A stretch of 64,000 nt of DNA from JAZGGS01 sp963749485. Lineage in GTDB: Bacteria > Bacteroidota > Ignavibacteria > Ignavibacteriales > Ignavibacteriaceae. The stretch's first letter is position 1, and every line of letters starts with the position of its first letter. Where the stretch lies: NCBI GenBank assembly GCA_963749485.1, contig CAVVMV010000002.1, positions 124,001 to 188,000 on the forward strand. Reading direction: 5' to 3'. Made by a program: the position numbers and the translations under genes. Below are positions 27,404 to 38,497 of this stretch, piece by piece. The notes under the pieces are model-generated. The model was given only the letters and a program-made list of their open reading frames with translations. It was not told the DNA's origin and did not search any database.

Positions 27404-29738
27404 TTGACCGATAGTAAAGAACATACCGCTAAAGTTTTCATCCTTACCGGCGAATGGATGGACATTAAAGGAAGGAATCTTCTTAAGTTCACCGGCACAT
27501 CGAATGATTACGGACCAGTTGAGATAAATGTTACAAACAATCCAGTGTTTTTTGTAAAGAGAAGTTCCGATATATCAGAATTAAAAGTCTCCAAACAGAA
27601 GAAAAGAAGTTGAGCTTAAAGATTTTAATGAGCAGGATGTTGATGCACTCTACTTTAACACCGAAACCGACCTACGAACTGCTGCCGAAGAGCTTGGCAA
27701 GTATTGGTGAATAATCAGTTATGAATCGGATATAAATCCTACCAGAAGATTTTTGATGGAAAGATTTATAAACGCACAGGTTAAAGTAACCGGCAGAACA
27801 GAAAAAAGGGGAAACCTATTAATCTTTACAAACCCGCAAATAGAGCCAACCGAAGTAACCCCTCAATTTGTAGTAGCTTCAATAGATATAGAAACGGGCA
27901 ACAATAACACCATTTTATACTCAATTGCTGTTCATCTTACCGGGAAAAATGGTGAGGAGAAAATAGTATTTCTTCAATCAGATAAAAAAGAAACCCTGCC
28001 CGGTAATTTCTATCTTTTTAAAACCGAAAAAGAGCTGCTTCAAAATTTTATTACGTGGTTCAATAAAGCGGACCCGGATATAATTATAGGTTGGCATGTA
28101 ATTGGTTTCGATTTGATGTTTCTTGAAAGTAAATGTAATGAGTTTCAAATTCCTTTTAACATTGCAAGAGGAAACGGAAGGGTTTCGCTGCGCAGCCGAA
28201 AACCAAGAGGATATTTTGCATCAATAACAGGCAGGGTTGTTATTGATGGTCCGCCTGCACTACGTTCATCCTTTTTTACTTTTGAAGATTACCGGCTTGA
28301 AACTGTTGCACAGGAAATGCTTGCCGAAGGAAAAACAATTACACCCGATCAGAATAAAGTTGAAGAGATAGAACGGCTTTACAAGGAGGATAAAGCAGCG
28401 CTTGGAGAATATAATCTTAAAGATGCCGAGCTTGTTACCGATATATTCAGGAAATCCGGGCTTATTGATCTTTCTGTACGCCGGTCACAACTCTCCGGGA
28501 TGTTGATGGATGAGCTTGGAATGATGACGGCTGCTTTCGATCATTTTTATTTACCTAAACTTCATCGTGCAGGTTACGTTGCTCCAAATGTTAAAGATAT
28601 ACCTACATCTGAGCATGCTGCGGGGGGTTATGTTATGGAACCGGAACCGGGAATTTATAATGATGTTGTGGTGCTTGATTTTAAAAGTTTGTATCCAACA
28701 ATCATCCAGACTTTTAAAATAGATCCGCTTGCAAGATTACATTCAGAAAATGAAACAATAGAAACTCTTAACGGTTATAAATTTTCCGGCGCAGAGCATA
28801 TTCTTCCTGATTTTATTGATGAACTTATGGAACAGCGAAGCATTGCTAAAAATAAAAACGATAAACAGCTATCCCAGGCAATTAAAATTTTAATGAACAG
28901 TTTTTATGGTGTAATGGGTTCATTCGGCTGCAGGTTTTACCACCCGCATCTTCCAACTGCAATAACCGGTACAGGGCACCGGCTTTTGTTAGGAAGTAAA
29001 GATTATCTTAAAGAAAATGGATACGAAGTTGTTTACGGCGATACTGATTCGCTGTTCATTCAACTAAAAAAAGATGAGGGAAAAGAAGCCGCACAAAACG
29101 GAATGCGGATTGCAAACGATCTTAATAATTACTGGAAAGAAAAAATTTCTGCTGAGTATGGGTTGACTTCTCATCTGGAAATTGAATTTGAAAAATATTA
29201 CAGGAAGTTTATTATAACACCCGCACGCGGCAGCGAATCCGGGGCTAAGAAAAGATATGCCGGACTCGTTGTTGAATCCGCCACAGGCGGAGAGAAAGAA
29301 AAACTTGAATTTGTTGGAATGGAATTTGTTCGATCAGATTGGACACGGCTTGCAAAAGAATTCCAGGTTGAACTTTATACAAAAGTTTTTAATGATGAGG
29401 ATGTTGAAGAATGGATAAAAGAAATTGTAAATAAAGTTAAAGCTGGTGAGTATGATGAAAAACTTGTTTACAGGAAAAGATTAAGAAAAGATGTTGATGA
29501 TTACGTTAAAAATATTCCGCAGCATGTAAAAGCAGCACGCCTTCTTCCAGAAGCAGTAGGTACTGTTTATTATGTTATTACAAAACGCGGACCCATCCCG
29601 ATTGAACTAAAACATAACGATATTGATTACCAGCACTACATAGAAAAGCAGCTAAAACCTGTTGCAGATTCAGTTCTGGTGCTGCTTGGCAAATCATTCG
29701 ATTCAATTGTTCAGTCTGATCAGTTAAGTTTCTTTTAA
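27404..29738 (+). CDS. polB: Family B DNA polymerase (DNA polymerase II-like), N-terminal frameshift
   Basis: The intact frame from 27753 holds the proofreading exonuclease: Exo I DIET (Asp45, Glu47 of this frame), Exo II GWHVIGFD and Exo III LGEYNLKDAELV. The polymerase motifs are A DFKSLYPTII (near residue 309), B KILMNSFYGVMGS and C YGDTDS (near 428). Before 27753 the frame from 27404 (TTG) adds FILTGEWMDIKGRN, YGPVEI and FF, the usual start of Pol II, with slips near 27598 and 27710. Corrected length is about 778 residues, close to E. coli Pol II. Pol II works in repair and translesion bypass. A beta-CASP nuclease gene follows at 29826. Confidence 0.92.
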
Positions 29739-29825
29739 TTTTTATGGCATCATTTCTGTTATTACTTGCTCGTTTCCAAAAATTTTTTATTTTATAGTTT
29801 CACTTCAAATTAATAAGGGCAAATA

Positions 29826-31231
29826 TTGAAAATCCAGTTTATCGGCGGTGCAAGAACCGTAACCGGCTCACAGCATTTATTATTTGTTAACGGAAAAAAA
29901 ATCCTGCTTGAGTGCGGGCTCTTCCAGGGAAGAAGAAAAGATACTTACGAAAAGAATAAAAACTTTTCATACAATCCTGCAGAAATTGATGCGATGATAC
30001 TCTCGCATGCACACATAGACCACAGCGGTAACATTCCAAACTTAACTTCAAACGGTTTTAAAGGAAACATTTATGCAACCGCTGCCACGGTAGAACTATG
30101 CCAGATTATGTTAAGAGATTCTGCATACCTGCAGGAACGGGATGTAGAATGGGTAAATAAAAGAAGAGCGAAAAAGAAGCAGGCAGCCAGTAGAACCGCT
30201 TTATACAATGGATGATGTGGAAAAAGCAATGGGTCAGTTTGTGGGAATGCAGTACAACAGAACGTTCGAACTATTCCCGGGTATTAAAGTTACTTTCAGG
30301 GATGCAGGACATATACTTGGTTCAGCATCTGTTTTGCTTGAAATTGAAGAAGATGACGGAAAGAAAATAAGATTAGGATTTACAGGCGATATTGGAAGAC
30401 CTGAAATGCCTGTTATCCGTATGCCAGATGTTTTAAGAGATCTTGATGCGCTAATTATGGAAAGTACTTACGGTAACCGTTTACATACTCCATCGGAAGA
30501 TGTTGAAGAAGAACTTGCAAAGGTTATTCGTGATTGCTGCGAAACAGGTGGTAAAATTATTATTCCTGCATTTGCTGTTGGAAGAACCCAGCTTACTTGT
30601 TTACATGCTTCATAAATTATTTGATCAGGATAGAATACCACAAGTTCCTATTTATGTAGACAGCCCAATGGCTGTTAATGCAACAGGTGTTTTCAGAAAT
30701 CACCCGGAATGCCTTGGATAGAGAAGCCCACAGGGTTTTTCTTGATGAAGGAGATGATCCGTTTGGATTTACACGACTTAACATATGTTCGTTCAACTGA
30801 TGGCTCGAAAGCATTAAATACCGCATACTGAAACTTCAATAATTATTTCTGCTTCAGGTATGTGCGAGGGTGGAAGAATTCTTCATCACCTAAAAAATAA
30901 TATTGGCAATCCTAATAACCTTGTACTTTTTGTAGGTTATGCTGCAGGGCATACTTTAGCTCGCAGGTTAATGGATGGTAAGACGGAAGTAAATATTTTC
31001 GGTGAAAAACATAAAGTTCGTTGCAAAATTAAATCGATGGATTACTTTAGTGGTCACGCAGACCAGGGAGAATTAATCGATTATTTACGTCTAAATCCTA
31101 AAGAAAAGCTGAAAGACATATTTTTAGTTCATGGTGAAGAGGAGCAATCTCTGGTATTAAGAGAAAAATTAGTCTCAAAAGGTTACAGAAATGTGCATTT
31201 TCCGGTTCCCGGAGAAAAATTTGAGATTTAA
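29826..31231 (+). CDS. Beta-CASP metallo-beta-lactamase-fold RNA/DNA-processing hydrolase, frameshifted
   Basis: Fragments at 29826-30215, 30208-30600, 30595-30715 and 30860-31231 read as one protein of about 465 residues. Start is TTG (no ATG). The metal-binding HAHIDH motif lies in SHAHIDHSGNIP, and further ligands occur in DAGHILGSAS and TGDIGR. The beta-CASP features are IIPAFAVGRTQ, SPMAVNAT, SGMCEGGR and FSGHADQ, with a terminal FLVHGE. This order is that of the Ysh1/RNase J-like YSH1 branch. At least four slips (near 30195, 30592, 30715, 30770-30840) are needed. Beta-CASP proteins cleave RNA or DNA ends; substrate unknown here. Downstream of polB on the same strand. Confidence 0.88.
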
Positions 31232-31238
31232 GCATAAA

Positions 31239-31263
31239 AAGGGAATCTTTTTTTACTTCCCTT
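31239..31263 (+). terminator. Possible weak hairpin after the beta-CASP gene
   Basis: AAGGGAA (31239-31245) pairs with TTCCCTT (31257-31263). No T-tract follows the stem, although T-rich bases are in the loop, so this may be only a structural element. Confidence 0.4.
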
Positions 31264-31383
31264 CATCTAATAAAATCATTATATTCGCCGGATTATTTTA
31301 TGACGGTTTCATAATCTCCACTCGTCAGAGAATATCCCGATAGTTAACCAAATCAATAACCTATTTTAAGGAGTGCCGCCACT

Positions 31384-32244
31384 TTGAAGATAACAAAGCA
31401 ATTTACCAACCGCGAAAGTAAATCATTAGATCAGTATCTTCAGGAAATTGGAAAGGTAGATCTTTTAACCCCCGATCAAGAAATTGATTTAGCAATAAAA
31501 ATTAAAAAGGGTGATAAGTTAGCACAGGAAAATCTGATTAAAGCTAATTTAAGATTTGTGGTTTCGGTTGCAAAACAGTTTCAGAACCAGGGTCTTTCTC
31601 TTGGTGATTTAATTAACGAAGGAAATATCGGTTTAATAAAAGCTGCTCAGCGTTTTGATGAAACACGTGGGTTTAAATTTATCTCTTACGCAGTTTGGTG
31701 GGTAAGGCAGTCTATTATGCAGGCAATTGCCGATCAATCAAGAGTGGTTCGTCTTCCACTAAACCGTGTAGGAAATCTTACCAAGATAAGCAAAGCTTAC
31801 AGAGATCTTGAGCAGGAATATGAAAGAAAACCGACTACCGATGAGCTTGCAAAGATTCTTGAAATGACAGCCGACGAAGTGGCTTATGCACTGCAGATTT
31901 CAGGGCGCCACGTTTCTATGGATGCACCTTTAAAGAGCGGTGATGAAAATAAAAACAGTTTGATGGATGTTCTTCCAAATGAACACCAACCACTGCCTGA
32001 TAAAGATTTGATGAAAGAATCTCTTAAGAATGAAGTTTCAAATGTTCTTTCCACTCTTACAGAAAGAGAAGCAGAAGTAATTAAACTTTATTTTGGTATT
32101 GAAGGCGATCATTCTGCAACTCTTGAAGAGATTGGCGAAAGATTTAATCTTACAAGAGAACGAGTAAGACAGATTAAAGAAAAAGCTTTAAGAAATTTAA
32201 GACACTCGAAACGAAGCGGCAGATTAAAGACATACCTTGGATAA
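31384..32244 (+). CDS. rpoD: Primary sigma factor (RpoD/SigA type)
   Basis: A 286-residue sigma-70 family protein. Region 1.2 is SLDQYLQEIGKVDLLTPDQE; region 2 has ENLIKANLRFVVSVA, LGDLINEGNIGLIKAA and FKFISYAVWWVRQSI. Region 3 follows, and region 4.2 is TLEEIGERFNLTRERVRQIK. Without the acidic N-terminal region 1.1 it matches the short primary sigma of Bacteroidetes-type organisms. Start is TTG 31384, with AAGGAG twelve bases upstream; no ATG alternative in frame is near. Monocistronic, with a strong terminator. Confidence 0.95.
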   Translation: MKITKQFTNRESKSLDQYLQEIGKVDLLTPDQEIDLAIKIKKGDKLAQENLIKANLRFVVSVAKQFQNQGLSLGDLINEGNIGLIKAAQRFDETRGFKFISYAVWWVRQSIMQAIADQSRVVRLPLNRVGNLTKISKAYRDLEQEYERKPTTDELAKILEMTADEVAYALQISGRHVSMDAPLKSGDENKNSLMDVLPNEHQPLPDKDLMKESLKNEVSNVLSTLTEREAEVIKLYFGIEGDHSATLEEIGERFNLTRERVRQIKEKALRNLRHSKRSGRLKTYLG

Positions 32245-32263
32245 GAAAAAGAGTAGTTTATTT

Positions 32264-32292
32264 AAAAGCCCCGGTTATGCCGGGGTTTTTTG
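32264..32292 (+). terminator. Rho-independent terminator of rpoD
   Basis: GCCCCGG-TTATG-CCGGGGT stem-loop followed by six T. It is the clearest terminator in the window. Confidence 0.93.
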
Positions 32293-32459
32293 TTTTAAAT
32301 AACATTTTTGTTTGTATAATATTATTTCTTTGCTATTTCTTAATCTCATAACCTGATTTCGCACTCTCAAAAAAGAATAAAACCAGCCATCACTTTATCT
32401 TCGACAATTTCACCTCACTTCACGTTATTTTAGCAACACGTAAAATTGCGGAATACCGA

Positions 32460-34638
32460 ATGAAAAAATATTTACTGTTGTTATTACTGCCGGTTTTTAT
32501 TTATCCCTCCAACCCGAATGGGGATAAAAAATTAATTCTGAAAAAGATTAATACGGAAATTAAAATTGATGGCGTGATTGATAACGTGTGGAGTTCAGCA
32601 GATTCCGTTGTAAATTTTTTCCAGCTTCAGCCTTATTATAACCAGCCGCCTTCACACAAAACAGTTGCAAAAGTTTTAACCACCGAAGATGCCATTTATT
32701 GTTTAATGGTCTGCTATCAAAACAAAGAAGATATACAGGCAGTTTCCGGCTCACTTGATGAATATACGGGTGATATTATTTCTTTTATGATCGATACTTT
32801 CAACGACCAGCAGACTGCTTATAAGTTTGCAGTAAATGCTTCGGGAGTAAGAATGGATTCACGCCTGCTGGATGATGCAAGAAACCGCGATTACAGCTGG
32901 GATGGAATCTGGTTTGCAGATTCAAAAATTTATGACTGGGGTTATGTTGTTGAAATGAAAATTCCCTACAAATCAATTAAGTATGAAAAGAATTTAACTG
33001 AGTGGGGTCTGGATTTTGACCGCTGGATTCCTGCTAAGAATGAAGATCTTTACTGGTGCGAGTACGAACAGAATGAAGGACAGAGAATCTCAAAATTCGG
33101 TAAGCTTGTGTTTGATAATTTTCAGCCAACCGCAACAGGATTGAATCTTGAAATTTATCCCGTTGGATTATTAAAGGCTAATTATACCGAAAGCGAAAAA
33201 TATGCTTTTGATCCTGATGCCGGACTTGATATTTTTTACAATCCTTCACAAAAACTAACTTACCAGTTAACTGTGAATCCTGATTTTGCACAGATTGAAG
33301 CCGATCCTTTTGATTTTAACATTTCGCGTTATGAATCTTATTTTAATGAAAGAAGACCATTCTTTACCGAAGGCAACGAAGTGTTTACGCCATCTGGAAG
33401 GCAGCGAAATACAGGTTTTTACAGACCGATGGAACTATTTTATTCACGGCGCATCGGAAAACTTTTACCGGATGGAAAGAGGGTTCCTTTAATCCTGGGA
33501 ACAAAAGCTTTCGGCAGAGTTGATGATTGGGAATACGGCGGTTTTGTTGCAATGACTAACAAAGTGAATTACAAAGATGATGATGAAGATTTAGTTGAAC
33601 CGAGAGCGGTTTTCGGATCAGGCAGAATAAAAAAACAGGTTTTCGGAAATTCGTCTATCGGGCTGCTGTTTGTAGGCAAACAAACTGAAGACAATACTTA
33701 TGGCGTTATTGATATTGATGGAGCTTTCAGAGAGTCCAACTGGCAGCTTTCTTACCAATTTGCCAGATCAATTGAAAATTCAAAAGGTGATTATGCAGGT
33801 TCAGCAGGATTAACCTTCTCAACTGATAAATGGCTTTCTTATGCACGAACCCGCGCCATCGGGAAAAACTTTGATGTGCAGCAGGTTGGTTTTGTTCCGT
33901 GGCAGGGAACGTTTGAATTTGTTTCCATAAACGGACCGATCTGGTATTACGATAAGGGTTACATAAGACAAATGCTTATGTACACGGGTCCAATCATTTA
34001 TTATGAAGATGCCGATTTGTTTACTGATTACGGATGGCTGTTTGGATTTAATATGAATCTTAGGGATAACTGGGGATACGAAATAAATCTTTCATATTCA
34101 AAAAGCAAAGATGAAGGGATTGAATACAATTCTTATGAAGCAACACTCAGTTCCTGGTATAATATTTCTCCAAAGTGGGATGGAAATCTTTACGGCGGCT
34201 ATACAAGAACATATAATTTTTCAAGAGAGTACCTGGCATTTTATTCCTGGCTTGGTTCATACATAAACTGGCGAGCTTTCGATTTTCTTGAACTCGGTAC
34301 ATCCTACGATATGTTTATAGAAGGCAATCCTGAAGGAAATATTGCCGATATAACTTACAACGCACGCCCTTTCATTTCACTTAAACCTGTTAATGATCTT
34401 AACATAAGAATTTATGTTGATAACGTTTATTCAGCCGAATCTCAACAGACTTGAAAGTATGATAGTGGGTTTATTGTTTTCCTGGAATTTCCTGCCGAAG
34501 AGCTGGGTTTATTTTGCCTTTAATGATTTCAGGGATAGAAGCGATAGATACGATCCAACGGGAAATCTATTACCAAACAAACTGCATGTAACAGACCGAG
34601 CTTCTGTACTTAAAGTAAAATATCTTTATTATTTTTGA
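32460..34638 (+). CDS. DUF5916 outer-membrane protein with CBM9-like N-terminal domain, frameshifted at the end
   Basis: A signal peptide is followed by a CBM9-like domain (about residues 25-215: INTEIKIDGVIDNVWSSADS, SFMIDTFNDQQTAYKFAVNASG, WDGIWFADS, WGYVVEMKIPYKSI). Then comes the DUF5916 barrel start (NPDFAQIEADPFDFNISRYE, YFNERRPFFTEGNEVF). A slip near 34435 joins the tail from 34450 (VGLLFSWNFLPKSWVYFAFND) to a stop at 34638, corrected length about 725 residues. These large outer-membrane proteins are common in this group; the CBM9-like domain suggests carbohydrate contact, but function is not established. Single gene. Confidence 0.88.
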
Positions 34639-34641
34639 TCG

Positions 34642-35838
34642 TCATTCAAACACATTCGAAACTATTTCAAAAAAACCAACATAAGTTCCTATTAAGCTGC
34701 CAAGACTTGTAAGAATAAAAACCAGCAGCACTTTAAGCAGTTTATTGCTCCACCATTTAGCAGGTTTGCTAACATCACTTGCAACTGTTTGGAATTCCTT
34801 AACAACAGGCGGTTGAAAATAAACCTGTACAAAAGCTGCAACATAACCTGCACCAATTACAGGAGTTAAACTTGTAAACGGTGCTGCAAGAAATGAAACC
34901 AAAATAGTAACCGGGTGGGCAAGGGCTATAATTGCACCAAGTCCGCTTGGTATGCCGTTTGCAAGTATCCAGTACAGTGCGTTATCTCCAGCTTCCGCCA
35001 GACCTTTGTTGTAACCGATATAAATTATTGAGGCGATAATAATCGCGGGAATTCCCCATCCAATAATTTTTGCAATTGGTGAAGGGGGTGGTATTTTTTC
35101 AATCTCTGTAAGATCAATTTCCCTGTTATCTTCAATTACTTTTACAATTCCGTTAACATGCCCTGCACCTACTACAGCAACAATTTTGTTGCCTTTTGCT
35201 TCCTGCATTTTTTGTGCAAGGTATTCATCGCGTTCATCAATTATAACTTTTTTAAGCACTGGCATTGCTTTACCAAGTTCATCCATCATTTCGGAAAGAA
35301 CATCTTTGCTTCTTAACTCAGCAAGTTTTTCTTCAGTAAGTTCCTGCTTTTCAAAAATTCCCGCTAATCCGCCGGTTAAAAATTTTAGCTTCTGCCAAAA
35401 ACTCATCGAGTGCCATGCGCGCCTTAAAGTTATTCTTACTTCCCTATCGCACAGTTCTATAGGAAGATTAAGCTCGTTTGCGGTGTTTGCAGCTTCAAGT
35501 AATTCGGTTCCCGGTGTAACGCCAAGCTTTTCGCCAAGTTTTTTCTGGTAGGATGATAAAACAAGATTTACTAACAGCGTACTTAATTGTTTTTGGCGGA
35601 TAATTGTTTTAAGATCTAAACTTTCCCATCGTTTCTTTTCAGCAAGTGCTTTGTATCGTTTTTCATCAAGTTCAATACAAACAGTATCCGGTTTTTCGTT
35701 TGTAATTACTTCCTTTACTAAATCTGCAGATTGCCGTGAAATGTGAGCAGTACCAACAATTATAAACTCACGCCCGTTTTTATTTACAATGCGTACATCT
35801 TCTGAATATTTAGATTCTGTTTTTATTTCTTCAGTCAA
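34642..35838 (-). CDS. TraB/PrgY family membrane protein
   Basis: The 398-residue protein has an N-terminal TraB domain (about 12-250) with GTAHISRQSA near residue 28, CIELDEKRYKAL, and GAGHVNGI near 230. About four membrane helices follow in the C-terminal third (IGWGIPAIIIASIIYIGY onward). TraB/PrgY in enterococci reduces pheromone activity, and the Tiki-related fold suggests a metalloprotease; GTAHIS and GAGHVNGI carry the expected metal-ligand histidines. In-frame start is TTG 35838, so the true start may be an ATG just upstream (GAAATTCCCC at 35852) after a base slip. It converges with the DUF5916 gene, three bases apart. Confidence 0.85.
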   Translation of the reverse strand: MTEEIKTESKYSEDVRIVNKNGREFIIVGTAHISRQSADLVKEVITNEKPDTVCIELDEKRYKALAEKKRWESLDLKTIIRQKQLSTLLVNLVLSSYQKKLGEKLGVTPGTELLEAANTANELNLPIELCDREVRITLRRAWHSMSFWQKLKFLTGGLAGIFEKQELTEEKLAELRSKDVLSEMMDELGKAMPVLKKVIIDERDEYLAQKMQEAKGNKIVAVVGAGHVNGIVKVIEDNREIDLTEIEKIPPPSPIAKIIGWGIPAIIIASIIYIGYNKGLAEAGDNALYWILANGIPSGLGAIIALAHPVTILVSFLAAPFTSLTPVIGAGYVAAFVQVYFQPPVVKEFQTVASDVSKPAKWWSNKLLKVLLVFILTSLGSLIGTYVGFFEIVSNVFE

Positions 35839-35953
35839 GGGGAATTTCCATTATGGTTAAAAAAGAGTTGCAAATTTAGGGAAAACCTGATAAAGAATTT
35901 ATTTAAAATATAGTGCTCATGTGCGTGGCACATAGGAGGTGATTTGCACTTGC

Positions 35954-37037
35954 TTAGTTTTTCAATAACTCAAACAATGGTAAATTTAGATAGAGCATTT
36001 CTTTGCCAACCTTTTTGCTTTTAAGCAATCCTGTTCTCTCAATTTCTTTCAGATATTCAGCAGCAGTTTGTCTTTTTGCGATGCCTGCATTAACAACAAA
36101 CTCTACTTTGCAATATGGTTGAGTAAATAGAAGTTCAATTAATTCTTTGGAATAAATTCTACCCGATAATTCCTGTTTCATATCTACTAAGGTTTGATCA
36201 AGTAAATTTTTTATTTCAATAATTTTGTTAACTGTAGTCTCTGCCGTAATTAAAATCCCATTGAGAACGTACGATTATCCACGGAGTCCATTCGTTCTTT
36301 TCAGTTACCGATCTCAAAAGTTGGTAATAATCATCTTTGTTTTCTATAATATAGCGACTTAAATATATTACCGGTAACTCAAGTAGTTTCTGATGCAGTA
36401 AGTAAAGTATATTGATTATTCTACCCGTTCTTCCGTTGCCATCTGTGAATGGATGGATTGACTCGAACTGGTAATGAATCACAGCAAGCTTAATTAGCGG
36501 ATCAGCTTTGTCATCATTATTATTTATATATTCTTCAAGATTAAAAAGCTTATTTCTTATTACATTTTCCCCCTCCGGGGGTGTATAAATTACTTCCCCA
36601 GTAGTTGTTGTTATTTTCGTTCCTGGTGTATTACGAATTCCTGCCGTTGTTTCTTTTATTTTTTGAAATATGCTAATGAATAGATTTGTAGTTAACAGGT
36701 TTTTTTTCTTTAACTTATTGCACCCTTCCCATAAAGCTTCTTTATAGCGTAATACTTCTTTGGTCTGTGAGTCAGATTCCTTGGCTTTTGATGCAAACGC
36801 TTCAAATAATTGATCGTTTGTAGTTAACACATTTTCTATTTCTGAACTTGATCTTGCTTCTTGCAAAGGTAGGGTATTTATTAATATCGATTGGTTCGGA
36901 ATTGTTTTTGCCATTCCCTTCAGCTCAGCCAATGCCTTATTTGCACCTATTGCTCTTTTTAAAATTTTACTATTTTCAAGTTCAACTTTAGGCGGGAGAA
37001 GAGGAAGATCGTTGTATGGTTTGTCTCGATTAAACAT
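35954..37037 (-). CDS. fic: Fic domain AMP-transferase with N-terminal inhibitory motif and C-terminal winged helix, frameshifted
   Basis: The Fic_N region (LPPKVELENSKILKRAIGAN) is followed by the inhibitory motif SSEIEN, fitting (S/T)xxxE(G/N), which in class II Fic proteins blocks AMP transfer. The active-site loop is HPFTDGNGRTGR with His195, and the flap is TTTGEVIYTPPEG. A slip near 36230 joins the 36228-37037 frame to a C-terminal winged-helix-like part (AGIAKRQTAAEYLKEIERTGL), total about 361 residues. Fic proteins modify target proteins by AMPylation. The C-terminal helix-turn-helix could bind DNA; a repeated dyad lies upstream (37073-37149), suggesting autoregulation. The real target is unknown. 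Confidence 0.87.
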
Positions 37038-37072
37038 TTTTCAGCTTTTTTTGCTAAAATTTAGTTAAAATT

Positions 37073-37149
37073 ATCGACACATCCAAGAAACGTGTCGAAA
37101 TATTGTAAAAATATCGACACGTTATTAAAACGTGTCGATTTCATCGACA
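37073..37149. promoter_or_regulatory. Two TCGACAC-N11-GTGTCGA dyads plus a half site upstream of fic
   Basis: TCGACAC (37074) and GTGTCGA (37092) are separated by 11 bases. The same pair recurs at 37114 and 37132 with the same 11-base spacing, exactly 40 bases on. A half-site TCGACA follows at 37144. Strict spacing repeated at about four helical turns looks like tandem operators for a dimeric DNA-binding protein controlling fic or its divergent region. Confidence 0.7.
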
Positions 37150-37184
37150 TATAGAAATAGAAAGTGTCTGGCAGGTGAGCATGT

Positions 37185-37759
37185 TCAACTTTTCATTCTT
37201 TTAAAAAAGATTTTATGAAATTTTCTAACAACCCATATAACTAAGAGCAGTACAAGTAAAAAAGCTACTACTGGGAGTAATATCGCAAGAGTAGAAAGTG
37301 AAAATGAAGCGCCGGCTTCGGTTGTTGATAAAACAGGATTTGCAATTCCTCCGGTTGTTGTTGATGAAGTTAATCTTAACAAACCTGTTGAATGTTGAAT
37401 TGTACCGGCTAATCCACCACCTGCAATTATTGCAAGCGACCATTTTAGCAAAGGTGAAAAATCGGCGAGAACAGAACCCATTACTCAATGCACCCGCAAT
37501 TATTGAAACAGGTCCGGCAACTGGTATCTAAAAGATTATCGAACCATGGAAAAAAGTATGCAACAATTTCCAGCAGCGATGCAAAACCAAATGCAATCAG
37601 AGCAGGATAAGTGCCAATCCAATCAAATCCTGAGGAAAGGTTTACAAATCCTAAGAGTGAAAAAATGCTTAAGACTAAAAACGGAACAAAAATTCTAAAT
37701 CCAACAGAAGCACTTAATCCTATTCCAATAATAAGCGATAAAATAAGTTCGCTATCCAT
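37185..37759 (-). CDS. DUF4126 family membrane protein, frameshifted
   Basis: The N-terminal fragment (37481-37759) and C-terminal fragment (37185-37481) are shifted by one base near 37500. Corrected, they give about 191 residues with four or five membrane helices and the DUF4126 pattern GLSASVGFRIFVPFLVLSI, AFGFASLLEIVAYFFPW, DNLLDT, ADFSPLLKWSLAIIAGGG and GLLRLTSS. DUF4126 is an inner-membrane protein family of unknown role. It is the last of a minus-strand run of small stress-type genes (DUF937, htpX, dodecin, LysM, DUF4126). Confidence 0.82.
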
Positions 37760-37824
37760 ATATTGTTTAAAATGGTTAGCCCGATTTGTTATTCAACCGG
37801 GCCAACCAAATATATTTCTTCCTA

Positions 37825-38206
37825 TTAAGGATTAGGAATTTTTATCTTCTGTCCAACATTTATCGCATCAGGATTTGAAAGCTGATCTGTGTTGGCATTA
37901 AAAATCTTCATATACTGATTTGCATCTTTATAATACTTTTTAGAGATTTTGCTTAAACTTTCTCCACTCTCAACGGTGTGAACGTGGAAAAAATCAGAAT
38001 TAGCAACAGAAATATTAGCTTTAATATCAGAATACTGCTTCGCCGCCAATTTCTTTAATTTTATCCCAGACACAATTTTTTTCGTATGGTGTATTTGTTG
38101 TTCCGGATAATTTCAAAGCGCCTTCTTCTTCGGCAACTTTTATTTCTTTCATATTGAGTTCTTGTGCCAAGGCAAGCACCTGGCTGTATTTAACTTGTAG
38201 TGACAT
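37825..38206 (-). CDS. LysM domain protein (Kbp/YgaU-like), frameshifted
   Basis: ATG 38206 starts a leaderless protein with an N-terminal segment QVKYSQVLALAQELNMKEI and KVAEEEGALKLSG that resembles the BON-like part of Kbp/YgaU, then a LysM domain FFHVHTVESGESLSKISKKYY, ANQYMKIFNANTDQLSNPD and VGQKIKIP. A slip near 38050 (GEAV to SDIKANIS) joins them; corrected length is about 127 residues. Kbp binds potassium in E. coli, and LysM binds peptidoglycan; with no signal peptide, a cytoplasmic Kbp-like role is more likely than a wall role. It follows the dodecin gene, overlapping its end. Confidence 0.78.
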
Positions 38207-38460
38207 TTATATTTTCCTTTTTTATGATTATTAAACAAAATACTATTTTACCGGGAATGCTAATTTTAAGCACAACCCTGTAACTGGTTATCTTACCACC
38301 TTCAACAGAGGCAAGATGTTTTACTACTTCAAAACCAGTTATTCCTTTTACGGATTTTGAAGCTTTTGCTAATGCCTGCTTAACAGCATTATCAAAACTT
38401 TTAGATGAGATTCCTATAATCTCGATAACTTTTAACTGCGCCTTCACTTATATGAGACAT
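38190..38460 (-). CDS. Dodecin-like flavin-binding protein
   Basis: The frame LKVIEIIGISSKSFDNAVKQ, ALAKASKSVKGITGFEVVKHL and GGKITSYRVVLKIS is a complete dodecin domain (about 70 residues), a small dodecameric flavin-storage fold. ATG 38460 has AAGGAG upstream and is the expected start (MSHISEG), but it is in a different frame from the dodecin part, which otherwise begins at GTG 38447. A one-base slip near 38445 is inferred. The C-terminal tail FCLIIIKKENINVTTS is unlike dodecins and overlaps the next start, so the end may also be shifted. Confidence 0.8.
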
Positions 38461-38497
38461 TATGTTTACTCCTTATTATTAGTTGTGAAATTATTAA

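Noticed and set aside
37073..37149. TCGACAC repeats as plasmid-type iterons or a CRISPR fragment
   Set aside because: They are inverted dyads with constant spacing, not direct repeats; no spacers, cas genes or replication gene lie nearby.
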